A DNA stretch of 16,939 nt from Catenibacterium mitsuoka_A (GCF_964259225.1 NZ_CAXVKN010000057.1), one strand, 5' to 3'; shown: positions 1 through 8,495, counted from the first letter of the stretch. Program-made: numbers and translations. The notes: generated by a model from the sequence alone, not told the origin.

Positions 1-42
1 CAGCTTCATGAACGCCGTTTAATCGGTGCTTATGAAATTTAA
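1..42 (+). CDS. 3' end of an unidentified gene (13 codons)
   Basis: Frame 1 reads QLHERRLIGAYEI and then TAA, running in from the left edge. Only the tail is visible, so the product cannot be named. It would be convergent with the AI-2E gene, whose stop lies 6 bp further on, with no terminator hairpin visible between them. The open stretch is short and could be chance, but its composition looks protein-like and the close stop-to-stop packing suits a real gene end. Confidence 0.4.
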   Translation, partial: QLHERRLIGAYEI

Positions 43-48
43 TTTACA

Positions 49-1221
49 CTAACCTGTGGTTTGTGGGTATTCAAATTCATTTTTTGTTTCTGAACGATAT
101 TCTACTAATCTTTCAAACCAGATCTTACATAATGCACCTACTGGTACAGAAACGAGCATTCCTAAGAATCCACCAATCATACTACCAAAAATAAGTGATA
201 CGATAACAAGTACAGGATGAATATCAATACTTGCACTAAGTAATCTTGGGTTAATAATATTACCGTCTACACCCTGAATAATAAGTAACGCAATCAAAGC
301 TCTTAAGGCCATATGTAAATCAGCTGTCACAAGACCAATAATTGCGATAGAAACATATCCAAGAAATGGTCCTACATAAGGTATTAGATTACCTATACCA
401 ACTAATAATGCAATCACAATCCAGAATTTAACATGTAAGAAGCCAAATGCTACACTTACCATGACAAACATAAGAAAAGCATCAATCACCTGACCACGTA
501 CATAACCAGAGAATACACCTTCAATATCAATTAATAATTGATGAATAACAGTGTCTACTTTCCTACTTGTAAAAGCTTTAATACTCTTACTCCAATAATT
601 CCATAGTTTTTCTCCATCAAGCATAAAATAAATCGCAAAAATAATAGAGAATAGTAAATTAGTGAAAAAGTCTGAGACTTTAGTAATACCTCCTAAAATA
701 TTACTTGTAAGACCATCGACTGCTGTCTTTAAGAACTGCTGTGCTTGTACTGTAGAAATACTCATAGATTTAAGCTGTACGATGATTGCATCATAGAATG
801 CATTTACATTCTTTGCAACAATACGTAAGAAATCACTCATATCCTTAAACTGTGTGACTGCAAGTTCTTTACCAATACTTTTAATCACAAAAGTAGATAA
901 TAACGCAAAAACAAATAATACAATTAAAGAAGTAATCGCAACAGATAACTGATGAGTTAACTTCTTCTTTTCTTTAAAATAAGAAACATTTCTAAGAGAT
1001 GATTCTACCTTTTCTACTACTGGCTTTAATAAATAGGCAATCACAAAACCAATGAGTAATGGTGTAAATACCTGGCTTAAAAATCCCAATCCCTTCTTAA
1101 GAAACGAAAGAATATCTGATATGTTACTTCCTGCTGCAATCACAAGATAGATTGCAATGACAGTAAGTACTACATAAATAGATATCTGCGTATATTTTCT
1201 ATTAGGTTTAAAATGAAACAT
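49..1221 (-). CDS. AI-2E family transporter (PF01594-type membrane permease)
   Basis: This 390-residue polytopic membrane protein has the layout of the AI-2E/UPF0118 family. A hydrophobic N-terminal pair of helices (about residues 15-65) is followed by a helix near 95-115, an amphipathic soluble stretch (about 120-205), and a C-terminal block of helices holding the glycine- and proline-rich segment around NLIPYVGPFLG. Family members are exporters or permeases. Some move the AI-2 signal and others act as Na+/H+ antiporters, so the substrate cannot be read from sequence. It is the last gene of the cardiolipin synthase unit: its SD GGAGG begins right at the cls stop (9 bp gap) with ATG at 1221, so translation is probably coupled. 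Length is normal for the family and nothing looks broken. Confidence 0.9.
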   Translation of the reverse strand: MFHFKPNRKYTQISIYVVLTVIAIYLVIAAGSNISDILSFLKKGLGFLSQVFTPLLIGFVIAYLLKPVVEKVESSLRNVSYFKEKKKLTHQLSVAITSLIVLFVFALLSTFVIKSIGKELAVTQFKDMSDFLRIVAKNVNAFYDAIIVQLKSMSISTVQAQQFLKTAVDGLTSNILGGITKVSDFFTNLLFSIIFAIYFMLDGEKLWNYWSKSIKAFTSRKVDTVIHQLLIDIEGVFSGYVRGQVIDAFLMFVMVSVAFGFLHVKFWIVIALLVGIGNLIPYVGPFLGYVSIAIIGLVTADLHMALRALIALLIIQGVDGNIINPRLLSASIDIHPVLVIVSLIFGSMIGGFLGMLVSVPVGALCKIWFERLVEYRSETKNEFEYPQTTG

Positions 1222-1230
1222 AATACCTCC

Positions 1231-2763
1231 TTACATAAGAGGGCTAAAGAAACGTAAGATACATCTCCATCCTCTTAATACAACACTTGTATTTATATAC
1301 TTCTCTGATACATCCTGACTTATTTCAAATAGTTCATCAAAGTCTTCTCTTAATTCTTTGACTGCATGATTATGTGTAAACCAGCATCCATTTTCAAAGT
1401 GTAAATAAAGACTTCTAAAGTCAAAGTTAATTGTACCAACAACACCGACCTGATCATCAACTAGACATTGTTTTGAATGTATAAATCCAGGAGTATATTC
1501 ATAAATATGAATACCTGCCTGCACAAGATGTGAATAATAGCTTCTAGTCAATGCAAAGACAACTGCTTTATCAGGAATACCTGGTGTAATAATTCTTACA
1601 TCAACACCTCTCTTTGAAGCAAGAATAAGTTCTCTTTGCATTTCGTCACTTAATATCAGATATGGTGTAGTGATATAGATATGATCAACAGCATGTTTAA
1701 TCATATTTAAATAGACATTCTCACCCGTTTCTTCATCATCTAAAGGAGTATCTGAGTAAGGGATGATATATCCTTCACCTGATACTTTATGACCTTTTAA
1801 ATAAAGTGTGAGGTCTTCATAATCTTCTTTACTTGATGTCTGCCACATCTCAAAGAATATCTTTGTGAGAGAGTCTACTGCATCACCCTCTAATCTTACT
1901 CCAGAGTCCTTCCATAGTCCATAAGGATGTGTGTAATTGAAGTATTCATCTGCAAGATTATAACCACCAGTATAACCTATTAGACCATCTATGACAGTAA
2001 TCTTACGATGATCACGATTATTCATAAAGGGATTTAAAACAGGAAATATAGGGTTAAATACACGACACTGTATACCTTCTTCATGAAGACGTGCTCTAAA
2101 CTTATTATTGATAAATCCTACACTTCCCATATCATCATAAAAGACTCTAACATCCACACCCTGTTTAACTTTTTCTACAAGGATATCTTCTATCTGTCTC
2201 CATGCTTTTGAATCTTCTATCGCATGATATTCCATGAATATGAATTCTTTAGCATTATTTAAATCATGTAGTTGTGCTTCCAATGCATCATTTGTGGAAC
2301 TATAGAATTTTATCTTTGTATGATTAAAAGTAGGAAAACCTAAAGATTGTAGATAATAAGCTTCTGTGGCATGAAGAGGATCATTCTGTTGTAGTAAGTT
2401 ATACCCTTCTGTTTCTATCTTATAGCTACTTAGATCATCATTTACTTTATTGAACTTCTTCTGTACTGTCTTCAACAATGAAGGTCTACCAAACAAGACA
2501 TATATAGCTAAACCAAAGACAGGAAAGATAAGAATCAAAACAATCCAAGATAGCTTAAAAGCACTATTATCCGGTCTTCCATAAATATGTAGTACACATA
2601 TAAACGCAATTATACTCATGAATGTATCAAAAGCAGCATAGTACTCAGATAAATGTATCGCAAGATTCACAATCATGAAGACCTGAATAATAATTAGAAG
2701 TGCTGCAATTATTACTCTTACAACACTATTTTTTACATCATTTTTATGCTCATATGTATTCAT
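1231..2763 (-). CDS. cls: Cardiolipin synthase (phospholipase D superfamily)
   Basis: This is a 510-residue membrane-bound bacterial cardiolipin synthase, which condenses two phosphatidylglycerols into cardiolipin and glycerol. N-terminal TM helices lie at about 13-35, 45-60 and 70-91. Two PLD catalytic motifs follow: H252-x-K254 with D259, and H429-x-K431 with D436, each followed by the usual GG/GS-like and N residues (GGYN; GTINFDFRS). The C-terminus ends FSPLM, close to the usual conserved end of the family. The SD AGGGGG lies about 6 nt before ATG at 2763. The gene sits 42 bp downstream of the methyltransferase-like gene but behind a terminator hairpin, so its expression depends on read-through or on a promoter inside that gene. 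It is followed 9 bp later by the AI-2E gene. Confidence 0.96.
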   Translation of the reverse strand: MNTYEHKNDVKNSVVRVIIAALLIIIQVFMIVNLAIHLSEYYAAFDTFMSIIAFICVLHIYGRPDNSAFKLSWIVLILIFPVFGLAIYVLFGRPSLLKTVQKKFNKVNDDLSSYKIETEGYNLLQQNDPLHATEAYYLQSLGFPTFNHTKIKFYSSTNDALEAQLHDLNNAKEFIFMEYHAIEDSKAWRQIEDILVEKVKQGVDVRVFYDDMGSVGFINNKFRARLHEEGIQCRVFNPIFPVLNPFMNNRDHRKITVIDGLIGYTGGYNLADEYFNYTHPYGLWKDSGVRLEGDAVDSLTKIFFEMWQTSSKEDYEDLTLYLKGHKVSGEGYIIPYSDTPLDDEETGENVYLNMIKHAVDHIYITTPYLILSDEMQRELILASKRGVDVRIITPGIPDKAVVFALTRSYYSHLVQAGIHIYEYTPGFIHSKQCLVDDQVGVVGTINFDFRSLYLHFENGCWFTHNHAVKELREDFDELFEISQDVSEKYINTSVVLRGWRCILRFFSPLM

Positions 2764-2777
2764 ATAAACCCCCTATT

Positions 2778-2804
2778 AAAAAAGGCTTTCAATTAAGAAA
2801 GCCT
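2778..2804 (-). terminator. Rho-independent terminator between the methyltransferase-like gene and cls
   Basis: On the minus strand an 8-bp perfect stem (AGGCTTTC / GAAAGCCT) with a 6-nt loop is followed directly by T5-6. It begins 1 nt after the stop of the 2806-3861 gene, and its T-run ends about 8 nt before the cls SD. Confidence 0.85.
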
Positions 2805-2805
2805 A

Positions 2806-3861
2806 TTAGAAATTCTTCTTTGCGACAACCAAGAAACGATATGTTGTCAACTGGAAATATGTATTCTGTTTAATCTGATCTAATGCATTCATATAGAAGC
2901 TCTTATATTGTGCGACATTTTCAGCCACTTCTGGAGCCACCTTACGGAAGTAAGTCTGTATTTGACGAAGATTATGGAAACGAATGTATCCTTTGTCTTC
3001 TTTAGTTTCTACAACTTCAAATCCTGCTTCAGCAAGAGTCATTGCACAGCTGTTCATATCCCATACACCTCTCATCTTAAAAGGCATATACATAGATAAG
3101 AATTCATGAAGGTTTTCACTACCATTCTGATTCACAATGAAAGTACCATTTGGTTTAAGTACACGTAATACTTCATTCTTATCATAGTTAGAGAATTGAT
3201 CCATTAATACATCGATACGTTCATCCTTAAATGGAAGCAGGTTAGATTCTGTCAATTTAGTTGCCTTAACAGGTAATCCTTCTAGAGTTGCTTCTACTTC
3301 ACTTGTTTCAGTATAAGGTTCAATATCAAATGTTGCTGCAGGATAATCTTTATAATCCTTTACAAACTGTCCTTTATCCACCGTCATAAAAGCTAAATGA
3401 TCTTCTGGATGAACATAGCTCTTAGTAATAGCGACTTCATCATAAAGTGGTGCAGAGACTTCATAACCATAGTCTTCTTCATCTCCACGTTTTAATTCTT
3501 CAATTTCTTTCATTAAATGTGTAGCTGATTGAATCTGCTGACGACATCTGAACTTACCATACTTAGTAATAATAAATTGTACGATTGCATCCGCAATCAC
3601 ACCACATGCCACAAAGATAATGAGTTCTAAGAACCACTGTGCTGACATGAATGGTGCATCTGTACCACCAATCATATAACAGATAATACATAATACAACC
3701 ATGCTTGCTGTTCCTGTATAGTTGAAAGGACGATTGAATTGTTCAAACCACACTAAGTTATTCACTCTTAATGCACGTTTACGGCTGATTTCAAAGTAAA
3801 TCAGCTGGAATATTAACATCAATCCAACAAACGTTAGTAAAGTTGCGAGTAAAATTGCCAT
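2806..3861 (-). CDS. Membrane-anchored methyltransferase-like protein with degenerate SAM site
   Basis: The 351 residues begin with three TM helices (about 3-22, 52-65, 75-98). Positive residues after helix 1 (RKRALR) place the C-terminal domain in the cytoplasm. Residues about 155-300 resemble a class I SAM methyltransferase: an LPFKDERIDVLM segment (209-220) matches the usual post-motif II strand, and VLKPNGTFIVNQ (234-245) matches the LKPGG motif. The glycine-rich motif I expected near 158-166 (DxGxGxG) reads MTVDKGQF, so SAM binding is doubtful; an acidic residue E181 stands where the motif II acid would be. The SD AGGGGG lies 7 nt before ATG 3861. The gene starts 11 bp after the lipoprotein stop, so the two are co-transcribed. 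It could be a catalytically dead, membrane-tethered regulator or an unusual enzyme. Confidence 0.72.
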   Translation of the reverse strand: MAILLATLLTFVGLMLIFQLIYFEISRKRALRVNNLVWFEQFNRPFNYTGTASMVVLCIICYMIGGTDAPFMSAQWFLELIIFVACGVIADAIVQFIITKYGKFRCRQQIQSATHLMKEIEELKRGDEEDYGYEVSAPLYDEVAITKSYVHPEDHLAFMTVDKGQFVKDYKDYPAATFDIEPYTETSEVEATLEGLPVKATKLTESNLLPFKDERIDVLMDQFSNYDKNEVLRVLKPNGTFIVNQNGSENLHEFLSMYMPFKMRGVWDMNSCAMTLAEAGFEVVETKEDKGYIRFHNLRQIQTYFRKVAPEVAENVAQYKSFYMNALDQIKQNTYFQLTTYRFLVVAKKNF

Positions 3862-3872
3862 AGAATTCCCCC

Positions 3873-6800
3873 TTATTTGATCTTCTGACCTGTAAGAGTA
3901 TAGTATTGATCTCCAATTGTGAAATAGCCTTCATCATGAAGAACGATTTCTTTTTCAATAGAGTAAATTTCCTTCATATCATTATCTACATCATAGATAT
4001 AAGAACGTCCATTCTTTTCTAATGCGAGATATGGATGTCCATCAAAGACAATTGCTGCCTTTTCAGGAATCTTTGTATAAACATCTGAAAGTGCTTCTTT
4101 TCCATTACAGTCATAGACCTTAAATTGGCCATTCTTATTATATGCTGCATAATATGAATTGCCGATGAATTCTAAACGTGGATATGATGATTTTAATACA
4201 TTTTCACCTTCCGCATTAATTAATTCATACTTGCCATTTTTAAGCTGTACAATAGCACACTTGTTTTCATCATACTGATTGGCTTCCTGATAATAAGGAC
4301 TGACCTTCTTACCATTAAAGTCATAATAAGCATAACCTTTACCTTTTACGAATCCTGGATAACGAGACACTGATAATTCATATGCATATGGATAAACCTG
4401 TACATTCTTTAATTCACTTGTCTTCTTACCGTTATAGACTGTATGAGGTCCATAAGCAATCTTCTTATTTCTAGAAATGAAATGTGTATTGTCTTTAAAG
4501 TTAGAGTTTGTAGGAACAATCTCTCCATTTCTATAAAGACTGACAGTATCATCTGCAGTTAATACAACATTGTTTTTGTTTGTGATCTCTGCACCAGTTA
4601 GTGCATAATCATTTGAATAGATCTTAGTACCAATTACGGCTAATGTATTCTGGTTATCTGCATCATATAAAATAGCCTGATTCTTACGTGATGCAAGAAT
4701 AGAATAATTACCTACTTCCTTAATAGAAGACTTCTTACCATTTTTGAAATAAACATTAATAGAATCTTCAAAACCTACAATAGATGCATCATCTATACTA
4801 GAAGCATAGTAAACCTTCTTCTTACCAGCATATAGAGTCTTACCATTATTTACAACCTTATAAGTCTTACCCTTTACGATAACAGGTAGATCAGTCTTTA
4901 ATAAACCGCTCTTAGTAGATGATTTATAAAGAACCTTACCTTTTGTATTGAGTACTTCAATACCACCTAAAGAAATATCTGCTGCTCTTGTTTTAGTTTC
5001 TGTTTCTGGATTTCTTATAACAGTTACTTCACTTGTATGCTTCTTCTTACCTACAGTTGCAGTAATAGTTACTTTACCTGTTCTTATACCATATACAGTA
5101 CCATTTTCTACAGTCGCAATATTTAAATCACTTGAATCCCATTTAACCTCTTCAGGATTTACATTAGTCACAGAAAGCTGACCCTGTCCACCTTTAATAA
5201 CAGTCATTTCCTTCTGATCAATCACTTTAATAAGCTTATGAACTGTAACATCACATGTATAATCCTTCTTATCAATCGTTGCAGTAATAGTCACTTTCCC
5301 TGCTTTATTCGCATGAATTGTACCATTATCTACAGTCGCAATTGTCTTATCAGAAGTTGCCCATTTGACCTTCTGATTTTCATAGTTGTTAATAGAAAGA
5401 CCATAATCAGATTCTTCATCCATTTCAATCTTAGTTTCACTTAAAGAAAGAGGTTTAGCCTTAACAGTAATTTTAGCCTTAGCTTTTTGATTACCAGCCT
5501 GAACGGTAATAGTAGCCTTACCAGGTTTTACACCTGCAATCTCTCCAGTATCCGGTGCTACAATGACAACCTGATCATTACTTGTAGTCCATACTGCCTG
5601 ATCTTCATCCTTCTTATTTAATACCTGTAAGAAGATATGCTGATCCTTTTCAATAGTAGTCTTAGAAGGATTAATCTTAATCTGTCTCTTCTTTACTGTA
5701 ATAGTAGCCTTATATTTCTTCTTGCCTACCTTTGCAGTAATAACAGCTTTACCCTTCTTTAAACCTGTTACTTCACCAAATTCATTCACTGAAGCAATTT
5801 TTTTCTTATTAGAACTCCATTGTACAACTTCTTCTGGATTCTTCTTATCTAATACATTTAATACAACCTTCTGTTCAGTTAAAAGAGTCACCTTAGTCTG
5901 ATCAAGTCTCTGTGTTCTCTTCTTTACAGTCACCTTAGATTTAACTGTCTGACCATTACTTGTTGCCTTGATAGTCGCTTTACCTGGATTAATAGCCCAG
6001 ATGTGTCCATCAGCAACAGTCACTACATTCGCATTACTTGTTTCCCACTTAATATCAGGATATGCATTTTCAATGCCATACTGACCTTCTTCACCTGTAT
6101 AAAGTGTTGCTTCATTTTGAGAAATCTTTAAAGTCTTACGTTTTACTTTAATCTTACACTTTAAATTATCATCCCCTACTTTTGCGATTATTGTAGTTTT
6201 ACCAGGCTTTAATCCCTGAATGACACCATTGTCTACTGTCGCAATCTTAGGATCCTTAGACTTCCATTCAATTGTACGTGCACCAAAATCATTCACTGTA
6301 AGTGTAGCTGGTTCTGATGTATATACATCTAAAGATTCCTGAGAAAGATATGGATGTAATGCTTCTACCTTAATCACACAAGTCACTGACGCATTATCTT
6401 TAGTTGCAGTAAGTGTTGCAGTACCTGCATGTTTTGCATAAACATAGCCTTCCTGATTAATATCAATGACATCATTATCATTTGTAGACCATACAACTGC
6501 ATCATTCGCAAATACCTGTGTTAAAGTATTTTCTGTCATATTAAGAGAAGATGCACTTAAATAAAGTCCAGTCTGTGGCTGAGATTCACCTACAAGCATA
6601 TTACCCTGTGTTTTTAAGCTTGTATAACGTCCTGGTTTAATAATTGTTTTACCTGTATTAGAAATATAACCAGTCTGATCACTCTCATTAGTCACTAAAT
6701 ATCCACCTTCAAAAGGTGTATATGTCTTATACATATCTTTGGTATAACGCTGCCCCTTAGTATTATAAAGAGCATATAAACTATTCTTTCCTTCTTTCAT

Positions 6801-6893
6801 GAAAGAAGTCTTCTTAATCTCATGATTATCGGATGATGATCCACAGCCACTTAATATTAATGCAGCAGCCAGGATTCCTATTACCTTCTTCAT
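3873..6893 (-). CDS. Large lipoprotein with seven BIG_2 Ig-like domains and WG-type repeats
   Basis: This 1006-residue surface protein has a lipoprotein signal peptide with lipobox LSGC, giving C17 as the lipidated residue. Residues about 35-110 look like WG/KWG-type repeats (YNTKGQRY, GGYLVTN, TGYISNTGKTI). Seven bacterial Ig-like BIG_2 domains follow, at roughly 112-177, 179-252, 253-325, 326-402, 403-479, 480-552 and 553-627. Each ends in the G-x-V/I-x-G-x-x-x-G-K-A-T-I-T-A pattern and is joined by lysine-rich linkers. Residues 628-1006 carry more WG-like propeller repeats (YYDFNGKKV, YELINAEGEN, YDCNGKEAL). BIG_2 domains are stalk or adhesion modules. No enzymatic domain is visible, so surface adhesion or wall scaffolding is an inference. 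The SD AAGGAGG lies 7 nt before ATG 6893. It heads the operon. Confidence 0.88.
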   Translation of the reverse strand: MKKVIGILAAALILSGCGSSSDNHEIKKTSFMKEGKNSLYALYNTKGQRYTKDMYKTYTPFEGGYLVTNESDQTGYISNTGKTIIKPGRYTSLKTQGNMLVGESQPQTGLYLSASSLNMTENTLTQVFANDAVVWSTNDNDVIDINQEGYVYAKHAGTATLTATKDNASVTCVIKVEALHPYLSQESLDVYTSEPATLTVNDFGARTIEWKSKDPKIATVDNGVIQGLKPGKTTIIAKVGDDNLKCKIKVKRKTLKISQNEATLYTGEEGQYGIENAYPDIKWETSNANVVTVADGHIWAINPGKATIKATSNGQTVKSKVTVKKRTQRLDQTKVTLLTEQKVVLNVLDKKNPEEVVQWSSNKKKIASVNEFGEVTGLKKGKAVITAKVGKKKYKATITVKKRQIKINPSKTTIEKDQHIFLQVLNKKDEDQAVWTTSNDQVVIVAPDTGEIAGVKPGKATITVQAGNQKAKAKITVKAKPLSLSETKIEMDEESDYGLSINNYENQKVKWATSDKTIATVDNGTIHANKAGKVTITATIDKKDYTCDVTVHKLIKVIDQKEMTVIKGGQGQLSVTNVNPEEVKWDSSDLNIATVENGTVYGIRTGKVTITATVGKKKHTSEVTVIRNPETETKTRAADISLGGIEVLNTKGKVLYKSSTKSGLLKTDLPVIVKGKTYKVVNNGKTLYAGKKKVYYASSIDDASIVGFEDSINVYFKNGKKSSIKEVGNYSILASRKNQAILYDADNQNTLAVIGTKIYSNDYALTGAEITNKNNVVLTADDTVSLYRNGEIVPTNSNFKDNTHFISRNKKIAYGPHTVYNGKKTSELKNVQVYPYAYELSVSRYPGFVKGKGYAYYDFNGKKVSPYYQEANQYDENKCAIVQLKNGKYELINAEGENVLKSSYPRLEFIGNSYYAAYNKNGQFKVYDCNGKEALSDVYTKIPEKAAIVFDGHPYLALEKNGRSYIYDVDNDMKEIYSIEKEIVLHDEGYFTIGDQYYTLTGQKIK

Positions 6894-6924
6894 AGTCTGC
6901 CTCCTTGTTTTTTTCTACAACATC

Positions 6925-6933
6925 ATTATAACA
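6925..6933 (-). promoter_or_regulatory. Extended -10 promoter for the BIG_2 lipoprotein operon
   Basis: The minus strand reads TGTTATAAT, a perfect extended -10 (TGn-TATAAT). The T-run of the preceding terminator occupies the -35 region and gives no good TTGACA match. The transcript would start near 6918, leaving a leader of about 25 nt that includes the SD. Confidence 0.75.
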
Positions 6934-6946
6934 TAATTCTTTACGT

Positions 6947-6975
6947 AAAAAAAATGAGAGATAATCTCTCATTTT
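6947..6975 (-). terminator. Terminator overlapping the stop codon of the small membrane gene
   Basis: On the minus strand AAATGAGAGA / TCTCTCATTT form a 10-bp stem with a 3-nt loop, followed by T8. The TGA stop of the upstream gene lies inside the 5' arm of the stem. Confidence 0.85.
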
Positions 6976-7214
6976 AGAATCTTTCTGAAGCGATAATTTA
7001 CATTCCATAGGAACATAAGAAATACAACTACTAACATACCAAAAGAGACTAGTGTTTTATATTTTACACCACAATAGAAAAACAAGATACAAAGTACAGT
7101 AATCAAGAAACTCATAAGTAACATCATGAGACTTTTTGATTGTCTTCTTAATTCAAAGAAAATAAGAAGCTGTAACGCGATGGAAATGATGAAATATAAG
7201 TCATTATAATTCAT
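6969..7214 (-). CDS. Small three-TM membrane protein, function unknown
   Basis: The 81-residue protein is almost entirely hydrophobic, with predicted helices at about 5-21, 29-48 and 53-71. Positive clusters follow helix 1 (RRQSK) and sit at the C-terminus (RFRKILK), both of which would be cytoplasmic. No family is recognised. The SD GAGGAG lies 8-9 nt before ATG 7214. It appears to be its own transcription unit: a terminator for the DUF6465 gene lies upstream and another terminator overlaps its stop. The short internal reading frame at 6826-7008 is a shadow of this gene and the lipoprotein signal peptide. Confidence 0.7.
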   Translation of the reverse strand: MNYNDLYFIISIALQLLIFFELRRQSKSLMMLLMSFLITVLCILFFYCGVKYKTLVSFGMLVVVFLMFLWNVNYRFRKILK

Positions 7215-7239
7215 AAGCGTATCTCCTCTCTTTTTTCTT

Positions 7240-7245
7240 ATTATA
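7240..7245 (-). promoter_or_regulatory. Candidate -10 box for the small membrane gene
   Basis: A TATAAT hexamer on the minus strand lies about 26 nt upstream of ATG 7214, just after the previous terminator. No convincing -35 is visible, because the T-run of the terminator lies there. Confidence 0.45.
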
Positions 7246-7256
7246 TACCAAGCAAC

Positions 7257-7284
7257 AAAAAAAGGCCTTATAAAGGCCTCTTTT
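7257..7284 (-). terminator. Terminator of the DUF6465 gene
   Basis: On the minus strand AGGCCTT / AAGGCCT form a 7-bp stem with loop TAT. The stem can extend by a G-U pair and A4/U4, and it is followed by T7. It lies 4 bp past the gene's stop codon. Confidence 0.85.
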
Positions 7285-7287
7285 ACA

Positions 7288-7506
7288 TTAAATATGTAAT
7301 GGATCGTTGTTTACACCATAAACCTTCTTATCTTTTGTAGTTGCTACATAATATACTGCGCTATCTTCAGGTTTATAGTAAACTTCTAAAGTTTCAAGAG
7401 TGTTAAGCTTGATTCCGTTAGCTTTGATATCTTCTTTAACTAATTTTTCGATATCAGACACATTAACATCTTTATTCATGAACTGTACTTCAATTTTTGT
7501 TTTCAT
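7288..7506 (-). CDS. DUF6465 family small protein
   Basis: The protein has 72 residues, starting MKTKIEVQF with the core LEVYYKPEDSAVYYVATTKDKK. This matches the DUF6465 family of small Bacillota proteins as I recall it; the function is unknown. It looks soluble, with an alternating strand-helix pattern and no membrane segment. I place the start at ATG 7506 rather than 7521. A GGAGG SD sits 8 nt before 7506 and actually overlaps the 7521 ATG, and the family sequence begins at this methionine. It has its own promoter at 7548-7575 and its own terminator. Confidence 0.75.
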   Translation of the reverse strand: MKTKIEVQFMNKDVNVSDIEKLVKEDIKANGIKLNTLETLEVYYKPEDSAVYYVATTKDKKVYGVNNDPLHI

Positions 7507-7547
7507 GTTTGTATCCTCCATTTCCTAGTATGATAAAAACCACCTTT

Positions 7548-7575
7548 AATATATCACTTTTCCTTTTACAATCAA
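7548..7575 (-). promoter_or_regulatory. Sigma-A type promoter for the DUF6465 gene
   Basis: The minus strand carries TTGATT (7570-7575), a 16-bp spacer and TATATT (7548-7553). The predicted start near 7541 leaves a leader of about 35 nt ending in the GGAGG SD. Confidence 0.7.
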
Positions 7576-7594
7576 CCATTTTTTCTTGAAAATA

Positions 7595-8482
7595 TCAACT
7601 ATTTTCACCATTTATACATTTATATGTAAAATAGTAACTGTTTTTACGCTTGTCATATATAAACAAAATAACCAAAGTAATGATCATCAAAATAAGACCA
7701 TAAAGTAAATACACAAGAAGTAATCCTATCAGACTTGAATCAAACATCATACCTGGTACAACAACTAATGCCTGAATAAATGAAACACTTGATGTACCAA
7801 TACGTTTAAAGGCTGCCTGAACAGAGAATGCACATGAAGCATATTGCGCAAACAACAATACAAGAATATCTATTAAAGGAATAATAATCTTTGCCTTTTG
7901 ATCAATATAGTGTCCTAGCTTCTTATAACCAATAAAGCTAAGCAATGATAATAGTATTGCATCTAGACAGATGATATAACCAAGGTTATAGCCAAAAGCC
8001 CATATAATACCTCCAATAACTGCACCAATAAAAGCACCAAGTATTCCAAGTGGTGAAGCAGTGTGTTTGGTAATACGTTCATGCTTTTCAAAGCAGTCAG
8101 AACATAATATATCTATTTCATCATCTAATAAATAGACATTTAATGGAATACTACGATGACAGTGATGACATTGTGGTGATTGATTAATTTCTTTCTTAAG
8201 CGTTAAGATAATATTCTCTAACTCTTCTTTTTTAATACGCTTAGATAAAACAAGTCCTGCACCTTTCTCATTAGAATATATACGTTCTACATCATCTCTT
8301 TTAATAAAGAGTTGTTCTAGTATATCTCTTTGATGCTTACTATCTTCTGTGGTCAATAATAAAGCTATTTTATGATGAGGTAATACCTGTAGTAAAAGAT
8401 AGAAATGATCTTGAATATAGTAATAATAATCTTTTTTAGGGGTTGGTTTAAAACCAATAGTTGTGAGTTCTTTTATCTTCAT
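7595..8482 (-). CDS. Zinc-ribbon membrane protein of unknown function
   Basis: The 295-residue protein has a soluble N-terminal domain (about 1-100), then a four-cysteine zinc-binding pair C105-x2-C108 and C127-x2-C130, then about four TM helices (near 146-163, 168-187, 198-218, 250-276). No named family is recognised. I start it at ATG 8482, which has an AAGGAG SD 6 nt upstream; the longer frame reaching 8575 runs into typA and lacks an SD. Only a terminator separates it from typA, so it is expressed by read-through or from inside typA. No terminator follows it. A hairpin with an 8-bp stem straddles its stop but lacks a T-run. Confidence 0.78.
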   Translation of the reverse strand: MKIKELTTIGFKPTPKKDYYYYIQDHFYLLLQVLPHHKIALLLTTEDSKHQRDILEQLFIKRDDVERIYSNEKGAGLVLSKRIKKEELENIILTLKKEINQSPQCHHCHRSIPLNVYLLDDEIDILCSDCFEKHERITKHTASPLGILGAFIGAVIGGIIWAFGYNLGYIICLDAILLSLLSFIGYKKLGHYIDQKAKIIIPLIDILVLLFAQYASCAFSVQAAFKRIGTSSVSFIQALVVVPGMMFDSSLIGLLLVYLLYGLILMIITLVILFIYDKRKNSYYFTYKCINGENS

Positions 8483-8495
8483 AACATGCTCCTTT

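Noticed and set aside
2908..3099. Plus-strand open frame of 63 codons (also 4948-5181, 5238-5444, 8668-8865, 9371-9592)
   Set aside because: All lie opposite strongly supported genes (methyltransferase-like, lipoprotein, typA), lack SDs and have no recognisable sequence.
7592..7613. Hairpin at the stop of the zinc-ribbon gene as a terminator
   Set aside because: On the minus strand the 8-bp stem is A/T-rich and is followed by A residues, not a T-run.
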